Assembly: GCF_029360705.1 (NCBI RefSeq)
Contig: NZ_JARKMX010000008.1
Location: 3,851,479 to 3,915,478 of the forward strand
Reading direction: 5' to 3'
DNA from: Paraflavitalea pollutisoli
GTDB taxonomy: Bacteria > Bacteroidota > Bacteroidia > Chitinophagales > Chitinophagaceae
Length of the DNA: 64,000 bases
In this document: in pieces, positions 52,453 through 61,071 of the stretch
Position numbering within the stretch: position 1 is the stretch's first letter
Layout of the letters: each line of letters starts with the position of its first letter
Notes under the pieces: model-generated
Database searches by the model: none
What the model was told of the DNA's origin: nothing
The model's input: only the letters and a program-made list of their open reading frames with translations
Position numbers and translations under genes: made by a program

Positions 52453-55161
52453 TTACCAATCGAATTTGACACCAAAGCGGCCCCATTGACGGTAGTACTC
52501 GCGCTGGATCAATTGATCTTTGTTGGCCATATACCTTTCAAATGGCTGGTTGGTGAGGTTCATCACCTCGGCAAATACGCGCCAGTGTGTGTTGATCGCG
52601 TAACCAGCGCTGAAGTCGGTCTGGATCCTGTTCTTGACGAAGATGTCATCATCACTCGTACCACCTACTTCACTCAGGTATTCACCATTGAAGTTGAAGG
52701 ATACGCGTGCGTTGAACTTCTTTCTTTCAAACGCGAGGGAGATATTGCCCACATGCGCTGCCTGGCCAGGAAGACGCAGCTTGTCCACCGCATTGGGGTT
52801 GCTTTCTGTAGCGGTACGGCTTTGCAGGGTAGCTGTAGAGTGCGCGTAGGTATAGTTAGCGTAGAGGCTCAGGTATTTGAACGCCCCGGGCAAAAAGCTG
52901 AGGTTGTTTTGGAAGGCCACTTCAAACCCGGCTACATTGGCCTTGTTGCCATTCTGGGCCTGCACCACATCGATCTCATCGATCATGGGGGTACCGGTCA
53001 GGGGATAAGGGCTGTTGAACAATACACGGCGATAGATGAAGTTGTTGAGGCGCTTGTAGAAGAACCCACCCGACAATACGCCTACATTACCAAAGTAATG
53101 CTCAGCCAGCAGGTCGAGGTTGAAAGCGCCTACAGGTTTCAGGTCGGGGTTACCCGCTGTAGCCACCTTGTCTTCCTGGTTGATCTCCTGGGCAGGAATG
53201 ATCTCGCTGAAGTTGGGACGGGCATACGAGAAGGTAGCAGCAGCGCGCAGGTTGGTATAGCGGCTGAGCTGGTAACGTACGCTTGCCTGTGGCAGGAAGA
53301 ATTCGTAGGAAGAGCCATCTGATACCGGCACGATGCCTTCGAGGTCGCCTTCGCCATTGATCACTACGTCTTTGGAGTTGTAGGTCACTTTCGTCCGCTC
53401 ATAACGTACACCGGCCAGTACCATCAGTTTATTGAATTGCTGCCTTGCCATCGCGAAGGCTGCATATACATTTTCTTCTGCGTCATACGCCTCGAGTGCT
53501 TCGTCGATGGCTTTGTCTTCGGGAGAAGATTCAAACTCCGACGGGTTCGCATTGAAGTACCTGATAAAGGAACTTACATTCAACGGCTTACCCAGGTTGT
53601 AGCGACCACCCAGAAAGGATTTCTTGATGGGATCTTCTTCAAATGCATCGAGTGTAGGTACATCTGCAATTGGAGAATAATAGTCTTGCGTAATACCATA
53701 GCTCTTTTTCTTGCTGCGCAGCTTACCACCCAGCTTGATGAGGCCGCTGTTGTTACTCCATTTATAAGGAATACCGATCTCGAACTTGGCGGTCAGGTTG
53801 CGGTCTTTGGCCAGGGTATGACCAAAACCGGCTTCATCCAATTCATACTCCTTGTTATCGGTGAAGTTGGTGGCGGTGATATCGGGATACTTGGGATTGT
53901 TGTAACCCAGGGTGGAAGGGATGCCTGCTACGAAAGTCACTTCATTGTCGTAGGGCGTATTCTGCCGGCCACTGGAATACTGCGCTTCATAATTGAGGTA
54001 GAAAGCACGGAAATTATGTTTGGCACCCAGGTTGATCGTTGTAATCGATTGGGCTTCGAAACGATCCTTGGTGCCTTTCTCGATCTCCTCTTCTTCCGGT
54101 TTGAACACGTACCGTCTTCTCCATTCGCGATCGGTAAAGCGGCTGTACAAACCACGCAGGTAGATCTCGTGGCGAGGATTGAATTTGTAATCGAGCGTGG
54201 TACTGAGGCCGAGGCGCGTGCGGGTGAGCTGATAATCGCGCAGTTCTACTTCATTGTCTTGCGGAGAACGCTCGAGGTTATCGGAACCCAGGTCGTTGTG
54301 GTAGTAGCTACTGTTGAAGAGCATACCAAATTTTTCCTGCTTGCCCAGGCGCTGGCCGTATTGCAGCTGGCCCTGGATATTGCCTTTGCGCATGAGGTCG
54401 TTGTATCCCCCGGCTACGGAGGCATTGATGCGCGGCCTGCTTGACTGCGCCGTACGGGTGATCAGGTTGACCGATCCACCCACGGCATCACCGTCCATAT
54501 CGGGTGTCAGCGATTTACTGACTTCAATAGAGGCCAATTGGTCGGCTGGGATGGCGTCGAGCGCCACGAAGCGCACATCAGCTTCGGGCGAGGGGATCTG
54601 TTCGCCGTTCACACTGACGTTGGTGAACTGGGGAGCGAGGCCCCGAACAAATACATAGCGACCTTCGCCCTGGTCACGTTCGATGTTGACGCCGGGCACC
54701 CGTTGCAGGGCTTCTGCCGCATTGGGATCGGGAAAACGACCGATCTGGTCGGAGGCGACAATGTTCTTGATATTGTCGGCATTCTTTTGCTGGTTGAGGG
54801 CTTTGGCCTGTCCCTGCAATGCCCCCATCACGAGTACGCTACTCAGCCGGGCATAGCTGCTCAACAGCTCGATGCGGAGTACGCGGGATTCGTTGGGTTT
54901 AAGGTCGAGGCTAATGGTCGTGTCGCGATAGCCCAGGTAGCGCACCACCAGTTGCCGTTCGCCGGTACCGGCATACAGCAGGAATTCTCCATTGACGTCG
55001 GTGGCTGTCACATTGTTGGTACCCTTGAGGCTGATAGTGGCACCTGTGAGTACTTCATTATTGACGGCATCTCTGATGCTTCCTTTTACAATAGCCTGCT
55101 GTGCCCAGGCAAATCCTGGAAGTAAAAACAGTAAGCAGCAGGCGATCCATTTGGTTGTCAT
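52453..55161 (-). CDS. TonB-dependent receptor (Xanthomonas/Caulobacter-type)
   Basis: Outer-membrane active transporter of 902 aa. A signal peptide (MTTKWIACCLLFLLPGFAWA) precedes a carboxypeptidase-regulatory-like domain (about 22-105, IVKGSIRDAVNNEVLTGATI). The plug has IGRFPDPNAAEALQRVPGV and VFVRGLAPQFTNVSVNGEQI, the pattern of the TIGR01782-type receptors and not of SusC. The barrel runs to the C-terminus, ending in aromatic QWGRFGVKFDW. It lies 33 bp upstream of the acidic lipoprotein and phytase genes, so phytate or its products are plausible ligands. Confidence 0.92.
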   Translation of the reverse strand: MTTKWIACCLLFLLPGFAWAQQAIVKGSIRDAVNNEVLTGATISLKGTNNVTATDVNGEFLLYAGTGERQLVVRYLGYRDTTISLDLKPNESRVLRIELLSSYARLSSVLVMGALQGQAKALNQQKNADNIKNIVASDQIGRFPDPNAAEALQRVPGVNIERDQGEGRYVFVRGLAPQFTNVSVNGEQIPSPEADVRFVALDAIPADQLASIEVSKSLTPDMDGDAVGGSVNLITRTAQSSRPRINASVAGGYNDLMRKGNIQGQLQYGQRLGKQEKFGMLFNSSYYHNDLGSDNLERSPQDNEVELRDYQLTRTRLGLSTTLDYKFNPRHEIYLRGLYSRFTDREWRRRYVFKPEEEEIEKGTKDRFEAQSITTINLGAKHNFRAFYLNYEAQYSSGRQNTPYDNEVTFVAGIPSTLGYNNPKYPDITATNFTDNKEYELDEAGFGHTLAKDRNLTAKFEIGIPYKWSNNSGLIKLGGKLRSKKKSYGITQDYYSPIADVPTLDAFEEDPIKKSFLGGRYNLGKPLNVSSFIRYFNANPSEFESSPEDKAIDEALEAYDAEENVYAAFAMARQQFNKLMVLAGVRYERTKVTYNSKDVVINGEGDLEGIVPVSDGSSYEFFLPQASVRYQLSRYTNLRAAATFSYARPNFSEIIPAQEINQEDKVATAGNPDLKPVGAFNLDLLAEHYFGNVGVLSGGFFYKRLNNFIYRRVLFNSPYPLTGTPMIDEIDVVQAQNGNKANVAGFEVAFQNNLSFLPGAFKYLSLYANYTYAHSTATLQSRTATESNPNAVDKLRLPGQAAHVGNISLAFERKKFNARVSFNFNGEYLSEVGGTSDDDIFVKNRIQTDFSAGYAINTHWRVFAEVMNLTNQPFERYMANKDQLIQREYYRQWGRFGVKFDW

Positions 55162-55402
55162 AAATTGATTTTTGTTCGATGCGCAAATTTGATCGCTGAC
55201 CGGCCCGAATGGAAAAAACCGGCGTGAACAAAACGGCTACAAGCCTTCAAACCGCGTGAACAAAGGGGCAACAACACCGTTACACCGCCCCTTAAATATA
55301 TCATCTTCAATAAGTTGAACACTCACTAAACAGCCATTAAGGAATTGTTACCCCAGTATTACCACCATGTTATGCCCGGATATTACCGGCTGCAAGCTGC
55401 TC

Positions 55403-57067
55403 TTACAATCCCTGAATAAATGCGGTGAGCGACTCGCCTTCACCCAGATTCAGTTTCTTCTTGAGGCGATAACGGGCAACTCGTAAACTATCCTGCGAGA
55501 TGCCCAACAGGGTGGCTATATCACCCGAACTGAGGTTCATCCGCAGCAGGGCCACCAACCTCAATTCGGCGGGGGTGAGGTTGTCGGCATGTTGCTTCAG
55601 GTTGGTAAAAAAGGTCTGGTGTACCTGGTCGAAAATGGCGCGAAAATCATCCCAATAATTATCCTGACTGAAATTGAGGCTGATCTTCTGGACCAGTTGC
55701 CGGATCTGTTTTTTCTGGTCTCTCTTTTCGTCGTCGACGATCTCCTGCAGTTTGCTGCGCAATTCTTCGAGTAACTGGTTCTTCTGTACCAGGTGTAGGG
55801 TATGGGCCGAGAGTTCGTTGCTACGCACCTCCAGGGTCGTTTTCAGCTTTTCTTCTTCCAGCTGCTTGTTCTTCAGCTCCGCCTGCATCAGCTCCCGGCT
55901 CTTTTCATAGATATCTTTGTTTTGCTCATTGAGCGCTTTTTCATTGTGGATACGCAGACGCTGCCGGCTGATCACGACTACGCCCAACACCACCAACAGG
56001 GCCACCACGAGCGCCGCCGCGATGGCCAGGATCACATTGATCCGCTTTTGCGAGGTCAGGCTGACCAGTTCACTGTTCTTCTTCTCCACTTCAAAGACCG
56101 TTTCCAGGAACGCGATCTGCTGGTTGTTGGCCGCTGCATAGATCTTTTCGATCAGGCTGCGTGACTGTTCATTATATATATAGGCGCTATCGAATTGCTG
56201 GAGGAGCTCAAAGCCACGGGCCATGTCCCGGCAGGCACTGGCCAGCTGGTATTGCGATTGGGTTTGCGCGGCCAGTTGCAAAGCCTGGCGGGTCAGCACC
56301 AATCCTTCCCGGTAGTGCCCCGTTTTGCGATCTACGTCGCCCAGGTTGTTGAGGATCTCGATCTGTGCAATGGAGTTGTTGCTTTGGCGATTGATGGACA
56401 GAGCCTTTTCAAAACAAAGGCGGGCAGAGTCATAGCGGGCCCTGTCTTCCAGGATACTGCCCATGTTCTCGAAAATCTTGGCCATCCCGGCGCTATCGCT
56501 CAACTGGTGATAGAGCCCCAGTGCCTTCTGCTGGTATTGATAAGCCGTATCGTACAGCAGTTTTTTCTCGTACCAGTGCCCCATATTGCCATAGGTCAGG
56601 CCCTGGCCTTTGATATCCTTCCGTTCTATATTGATCTGCAGTGCTTCGGCAAATTGCTGGCCTGCCAATGCTACCTGTTTGTTGGAATAGTACACGGTAC
56701 CCAGGTAATTCAGCGTGGTGGCCAGCCGGTTCAGTTCGTTGATGGAACGGAATATCTTTTCAGCTTGCAGCAGGTGGTCGACCGACTGAGCGAAATTACT
56801 GTAATTATAAAAAACCTGGCCGATCTGCTGCAGACAAATCCCTTCCACGAGCGGATCGTTCTTTTCGCGAGCTAGTACTACCAGGTCTTTGAGCACGATG
56901 TACGCAGAGTCGGGTTGACGACTGGCTAATTGCTGTGTATGTTCCAACGTAAACAACCATTGTTGCTGTTGTGCTTTCAACGGCAGTACGCCCATCAATA
57001 ACATCACTGTCGACAGTAAGGGAGGGAGCACCGGGCGATAAATACGGGCAGCATACATAGTCACCAT
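55403..57067 (-). CDS. TPR membrane regulator with C-terminal HTH
   Basis: Protein of 554 aa. A signal/TM segment at about 13-30 is followed by TPR repeats from ~55 to ~310. A transmembrane helix is at 343-366 (VILAIAAALVVALLVVLGVV), then a coiled coil (~380-455). A C-terminal LuxR-like HTH contains SSGDIATLLGISQDSLRVAR (~510-535). Such proteins sense in the periplasm and bind DNA from the membrane. It lies 241 bp upstream of the receptor/phytase genes on the same strand and may control them; this is inference. A second ATG at 57058 is also possible. Confidence 0.85.
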   Translation of the reverse strand: MVTMYAARIYRPVLPPLLSTVMLLMGVLPLKAQQQQWLFTLEHTQQLASRQPDSAYIVLKDLVVLAREKNDPLVEGICLQQIGQVFYNYSNFAQSVDHLLQAEKIFRSINELNRLATTLNYLGTVYYSNKQVALAGQQFAEALQINIERKDIKGQGLTYGNMGHWYEKKLLYDTAYQYQQKALGLYHQLSDSAGMAKIFENMGSILEDRARYDSARLCFEKALSINRQSNNSIAQIEILNNLGDVDRKTGHYREGLVLTRQALQLAAQTQSQYQLASACRDMARGFELLQQFDSAYIYNEQSRSLIEKIYAAANNQQIAFLETVFEVEKKNSELVSLTSQKRINVILAIAAALVVALLVVLGVVVISRQRLRIHNEKALNEQNKDIYEKSRELMQAELKNKQLEEEKLKTTLEVRSNELSAHTLHLVQKNQLLEELRSKLQEIVDDEKRDQKKQIRQLVQKISLNFSQDNYWDDFRAIFDQVHQTFFTNLKQHADNLTPAELRLVALLRMNLSSGDIATLLGISQDSLRVARYRLKKKLNLGEGESLTAFIQGL

Positions 57068-57302
57068 ACAATTCAGGGCGCTAAAGTAAGCCCGGCTATG
57101 CAGCTTTACGATTCCTTAACACAAAGATAATACCCTGTACACGGGGCTGCATGAACGACGAGGTCATCCCGGCATATACCTCCTGTCGGTGATGCGTACG
57201 CATTCATTCCGTGAAATGTACCCGGAGTTGGCATCGGTGAAAAGTCGTTTACTGGTGCTATTAGTTTGCCTGTTGTGCGTCAACACCTACACCGGAGAAT
57301 GG

Positions 57303-58760
57303 TTACTGTGGTTTCTTTCTGAAAAGGCCCCATAGCTGATCGTGCCAGGAGATCAGGCTACCGATGAGGAAGTTCTCTTTGAGATTGTTCTTGATGCTGC
57401 TGCGCATGATGCGTACCACCACATCCCTTTCCACCTCCCCTACCTCTTTTACACGCAGCAGGAACTCGAGTGAGATAAAGGCTAGCACGGCGCCAATAAG
57501 GAACAGGAAGTTCATATCATGGAGTGACACGAGGTGCAATATTTTTTCGGACCGGGGGCCTGTCCATTCGGCGTTGATGATCAAGGCACGATCACCAAAA
57601 TAATCGGCGAGGATACCACCCACCAACGGCGCCAGCGAGGAGAATACGGCCGTGATGATATTTTTGGTCGACAGGTAGATGATGGAATGTTCCCGAGGCG
57701 CCAGTTTGAGCCCAATATTGGTCAGCGACAAGTTGATGCCGGCTGTAGCGATACCCGTGAAAATATGAATGAGTACCAGCAGCCCGAGGTTAACGGCAAA
57801 CCGCGAATAGATACCCACGAAGCACCAGCCGATGATACAGAGAATATATACCGGTGCGGCAATAGCGAGAATGGTCTTGTTGCTGTACCTGTCCGAAAAA
57901 CGGCCCCACATCCGGATCGTGAGTATACTGGCGAGCTGGCTCACGACTGTCAGTCCGATGACGTAAGTCATTGACAGGTTGAGGTGCTTGAGCATGTACA
58001 CTGTAAAAAACGGGATCGCAATGTTCAGGGCAAATACCCAGGCCGAGTTGAAGAGCAGCAGCTTGCGGAAATTACCATCCTGCAAGGGGCGCTTGAACAT
58101 GCGAAAGATATTTTCGCGTGGCATGAAGAAGGTAGGTTCCGGTACTTTGGACAGCACAAACGCACCAAAGATGCCCATGCACCCCGCGATGATAAACATC
58201 ACCGAATAGGTGGTGAGCTCATAAAACGGGTAGTTATCTTTTATATAGTCGATGAGAAAGGCCAGGCAAAGGCTCAGTACGACATTCAATATTTGCATGT
58301 TGCCGCTGCGCCGGGAGAAATAAGTACCCAATTGCTTTTCGGGAACCAGGTCTTTCATCCATGAGTTCCAGCTAAGCCCGGCAATGGAAGCAAAAAAATA
58401 GTAGAAGAAAAGAAAAATGATGAGCAACCGGATCGACCCTTCGGCAAAAAACGGTAATACCCCTACTATGACGAGGGGAAAGCGGGCGAGCAGGGAGCAG
58501 GTGACGCTGATGGCGCGCCGGTTATTGTACCGCTGTACCAACCAGATGGAAAACAACTGGAAGATATTGGTAAAGGTGGGTAGGGCAGCTAATATACCGA
58601 TCTGCAGGTTATTGGCTCCCAGCAACAGGGCCATGGCTACCAGAAAGGCACCGCCGATCAGGGTAGTCATCGATTCGGTGGCCAACCCTTCGGTCATTCC
58701 CAATTTTAAACCGGCTTGTACTTCCTGCTCGGTCAATTCGTTCTTCGGCCTTACATCCAT
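57303..58760 (-). CDS. MFS transporter
   Basis: Inner-membrane carrier of 485 aa with about 12 hydrophobic segments. An unusually polar N-terminus (MDVRPKNELTEQEVQAGLKL) precedes TM1. The MFS loop motif is degenerate (WLVQRYNNRRAISV), and a second occurs as MWGRFSDRYSNKTILA. The C-terminus is a ~50-residue cytoplasmic tail. The substrate is unknown. It is divergent from the sigma factor gene over 336 bp. Confidence 0.85.
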   Translation of the reverse strand: MDVRPKNELTEQEVQAGLKLGMTEGLATESMTTLIGGAFLVAMALLLGANNLQIGILAALPTFTNIFQLFSIWLVQRYNNRRAISVTCSLLARFPLVIVGVLPFFAEGSIRLLIIFLFFYYFFASIAGLSWNSWMKDLVPEKQLGTYFSRRSGNMQILNVVLSLCLAFLIDYIKDNYPFYELTTYSVMFIIAGCMGIFGAFVLSKVPEPTFFMPRENIFRMFKRPLQDGNFRKLLLFNSAWVFALNIAIPFFTVYMLKHLNLSMTYVIGLTVVSQLASILTIRMWGRFSDRYSNKTILAIAAPVYILCIIGWCFVGIYSRFAVNLGLLVLIHIFTGIATAGINLSLTNIGLKLAPREHSIIYLSTKNIITAVFSSLAPLVGGILADYFGDRALIINAEWTGPRSEKILHLVSLHDMNFLFLIGAVLAFISLEFLLRVKEVGEVERDVVVRIMRSSIKNNLKENFLIGSLISWHDQLWGLFRKKPQ

Positions 58761-59096
58761 AGCGATTATCCGTTCTATACAATGACCAAAAATACAACAA
58801 CGCGTCCGTACGCTGTTTAAACACAGACGCTTTTCATGGGCAAGCAGCCTGACAAGCCACCAGGGCTGCCACTTCGTAATGCAAAATAAGTGCCTGCCTT
58901 TTTCAGACAGTCATTTATTGGATCCGGCTGCCAGCGGCCAGCCATGCGCAGCATAAATCTGTACAACTTATGCAAACGTATGCATATGCGGATAACTGGT
59001 CCGTTAGTAGTGGGCGACTAAAACGGTTCTTGGTTATTTTCATTTTTTTCATTTACCTTGTACATACGATTCGAAACTACTGCATTGCCCAACCAT
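58761..59096. other. Divergent intergenic region, MFS / ECF sigma
   Basis: 336 bp with no gene seen. It holds an inverted repeat GCATAA (58951-58956), 11-nt spacer, TTATGC (58968-58973), followed by TATGCATATGC, a possible operator. AT-rich sequence before the sigma gene (TTTACCTTG at 59051-59059) may carry its promoter, but it does not match the consensus exactly. Confidence 0.5.
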
Positions 59097-59699
59097 ATGG
59101 ATTACAAAGTTTTTGACGACGAGCTGCTGCTTAAATTGCTTAAGACAGGTGACGGAGTCGCCCTGGAAGAGATTTATAAGCGGCATAGTGAGTCGGTTTA
59201 CCTCGCAGCCTTCCGCAAAGTGCGTTCGAAAGAAGTGGCGGAAGAGCTGGTACAGAATATCTTCATCAGCCTTTGGGCCAAACGGGAACAGGCTCAAATC
59301 GGCAAACTGGACGCCTATCTGCATACTGCCGTCCGCTACCAGGTCATTGATTATATACGCTCCAAAATATTGCGCGAACGCTATTCGCAGTTTATCAGGG
59401 ACCAGCTACAGGTAGACGAAAGCGCTTCTGAATCAAAGCTTTTGTTACAGGAATTGAGTGTTGCCATCGACAACACCATCAAAAAACTTCCACAAAAAAC
59501 ACAGGAGATCTTCCGCCTCAGCCGCTATGAACACCGTTCGGTGAAGGAGATCGCCCAATCGATGAACCTTTCCGAAAAAGCGGTTCAATACCATGTAACT
59601 CAGTCTCTTAAATTTATGCGCCTGCACCTGCGGGACTTCATCCTGCTCAATACGGCCATCGGGGCTTTTACACGTTTTCTGCTGGACGCGCACTCCTGA
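59097..59699 (+). CDS. ECF RNA polymerase sigma-70 factor (Bacteroidetes FecI-like)
   Basis: Protein of 200 aa from ATG 59097 (MDYKVFDDELLLKLL). The frame also opens at TTG 59058. Region 2 contains EIYKRHSESVYLAAFRKVRS then VAEELVQNIFISLW, and region 4 contains LPQKTQEIFRLSRYEHRSVK then EIAQSMNLSEKAVQYHV. The gene order sigma, FecR-type anti-sigma, STN-bearing SusC is the classic trans-envelope signalling module, so it should respond to the SusC ligand. Confidence 0.94.
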   Translation: MDYKVFDDELLLKLLKTGDGVALEEIYKRHSESVYLAAFRKVRSKEVAEELVQNIFISLWAKREQAQIGKLDAYLHTAVRYQVIDYIRSKILRERYSQFIRDQLQVDESASESKLLLQELSVAIDNTIKKLPQKTQEIFRLSRYEHRSVKEIAQSMNLSEKAVQYHVTQSLKFMRLHLRDFILLNTAIGAFTRFLLDAHS

Positions 59700-59819
59700 G
59701 CCCCCGTATAATCCCCCACTGCCCCGCCATTATTTTTTCAAAGATTGTTTTAGGGTAGCAGGTTGCTTCACCGACAAATAGTTAGGTCATTCACCAGACG
59801 ACTGATTTAACTATTTCCC

Positions 59820-60875
59820 ATGAACCGAAGAGCTTTTTATCATCTACTGCAACGGTATTCAGACGGCACCTGTACGGAGGAAGAAAGAACACTTGTTGAA
59901 CAATGGTACGAGTTGCTCGATGATGATCATGACCCTGCCGTGAGTGAGGAAGAAGTGAAATCGATCGTCGACCGGTTATGGCCTGTCATCAAAGAGAAAA
60001 CACTGCCACTACCTGCAGATGCACCGGCACCCCGGGTATGGAAAATGCCAGCCCTGGTAAGATGGTCTGCCGCAGCCGCCGCCATTGTCGTGATCGGCTT
60101 GAGCCTATACTGGTTGATGCAGCCCGGCAAAGGACTTCAATCCGGAGAAGATGGCACCCTGACCCCACAACTATCCCGTAAGGTCAATACCCGGTCGATT
60201 CCAGACACGGTATTACTCGCCGACCGCAGCCGCGTCATTCTCGAGCCGGGCGCCAGGTTATACTATCCCGATAGCTTTTCGGTGGGTAAAAGAGAAGTCT
60301 ACCTCGAAGGCAATGCCTTCTTCGAGGTAACCAAGAACCCGCAGGCTCCCTTTTATGTATACAGCAACAACATTGTGACACAGGTATTGGGTACGAGCTT
60401 CTTTGTAAAGACGGATGCCGCCACCAACAATGTAGAAGTATCGGTAAGGACGGGTAAAGTCGCCGTGTATGAAAAGGAATTGCCCACTGGTGATCGTATT
60501 CAGCCTTCCCCTGCCGGCGTCATTCTGAAGCCCAACCAGAAAGTGATCTACACCCGCAACAACGGTCATTTCCGCACCATGCTGGTCGATCTGCCACTGC
60601 CGGTGAGCCTGGCCAACCAACAGGAAGAGACGGTGACGGAACTGAACTTCGTATTCGAAGAAACGGCCCTGTCACGGGTACTGGCGCAACTGGAATCAGC
60701 CTATCATATAGAGATCATTACCGAAAACGAGGCGCTGGGAAAAGCCCTGTTCTCGGGCGATATAAAAGGACAAAACCTATTCGATCAACTGGAAATCGTT
60801 TGCCAGGCCGTACAGGCTACCTATGAAGTACGCGGTACCCGCATACTGGTTAAGGGAGATTCAGACAACAATTGA
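59820..60875 (+). CDS. FecR-family anti-sigma factor
   Basis: Inner-membrane regulator of 351 aa. A cytoplasmic anti-sigma region (1-78, HLLQRYSDGTCTEEERTLVE) is followed by a transmembrane helix at about 82-100 (WSAAAAAIVVIGLSLYWLM). The FecR domain spans ~125-235 (DTVLLADRSRVILEPGARL, VYLEGNAFFEV), and a C-terminal DUF4974-type domain spans ~275-345 (ELNFVFEETALSRVLAQLE). It would hold the upstream sigma factor and sense the STN domain of the downstream SusC receptor. Confidence 0.94.
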   Translation: MNRRAFYHLLQRYSDGTCTEEERTLVEQWYELLDDDHDPAVSEEEVKSIVDRLWPVIKEKTLPLPADAPAPRVWKMPALVRWSAAAAAIVVIGLSLYWLMQPGKGLQSGEDGTLTPQLSRKVNTRSIPDTVLLADRSRVILEPGARLYYPDSFSVGKREVYLEGNAFFEVTKNPQAPFYVYSNNIVTQVLGTSFFVKTDAATNNVEVSVRTGKVAVYEKELPTGDRIQPSPAGVILKPNQKVIYTRNNGHFRTMLVDLPLPVSLANQQEETVTELNFVFEETALSRVLAQLESAYHIEIITENEALGKALFSGDIKGQNLFDQLEIVCQAVQATYEVRGTRILVKGDSDNN

Positions 60876-60920
60876 TAACAGCTAATATAAACACCATCCA
60901 CTAACCAAAACTAAGCGTAT

Positions 60921-61023
60921 ATGAAACTCTCCAATTACAGCACTTAACCGCGCACAGCCATAAAAAAATAAAAGCTGACAATGCTACCAACATTGCCAGC
61001 CGGGCATCCGCCAGGAGGCGGAT
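60921..61023 (+). promoter_or_regulatory. Structured susC leader with mini-ORF and two hairpins
   Basis: Between fecR and susC lies an 8-codon frame (60921-60947, MKLSNYST). It is followed by hairpin 1 (60974-60983 with 60991-61000, GCTGACAATG/CATTGCCAGC, one mismatch) and hairpin 2 (61006-61012 with 61017-61023, ATCCGCC/GGCGGAT, loop AGGA). Neither hairpin has a T-run, so they are not standard terminators. They may set susC mRNA stability or translation. Confidence 0.4.
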
Positions 61024-61071
61024 ACATTATTGTCGTGCCTTGAAATTCAGCGAACAATAACAATCAAATTT

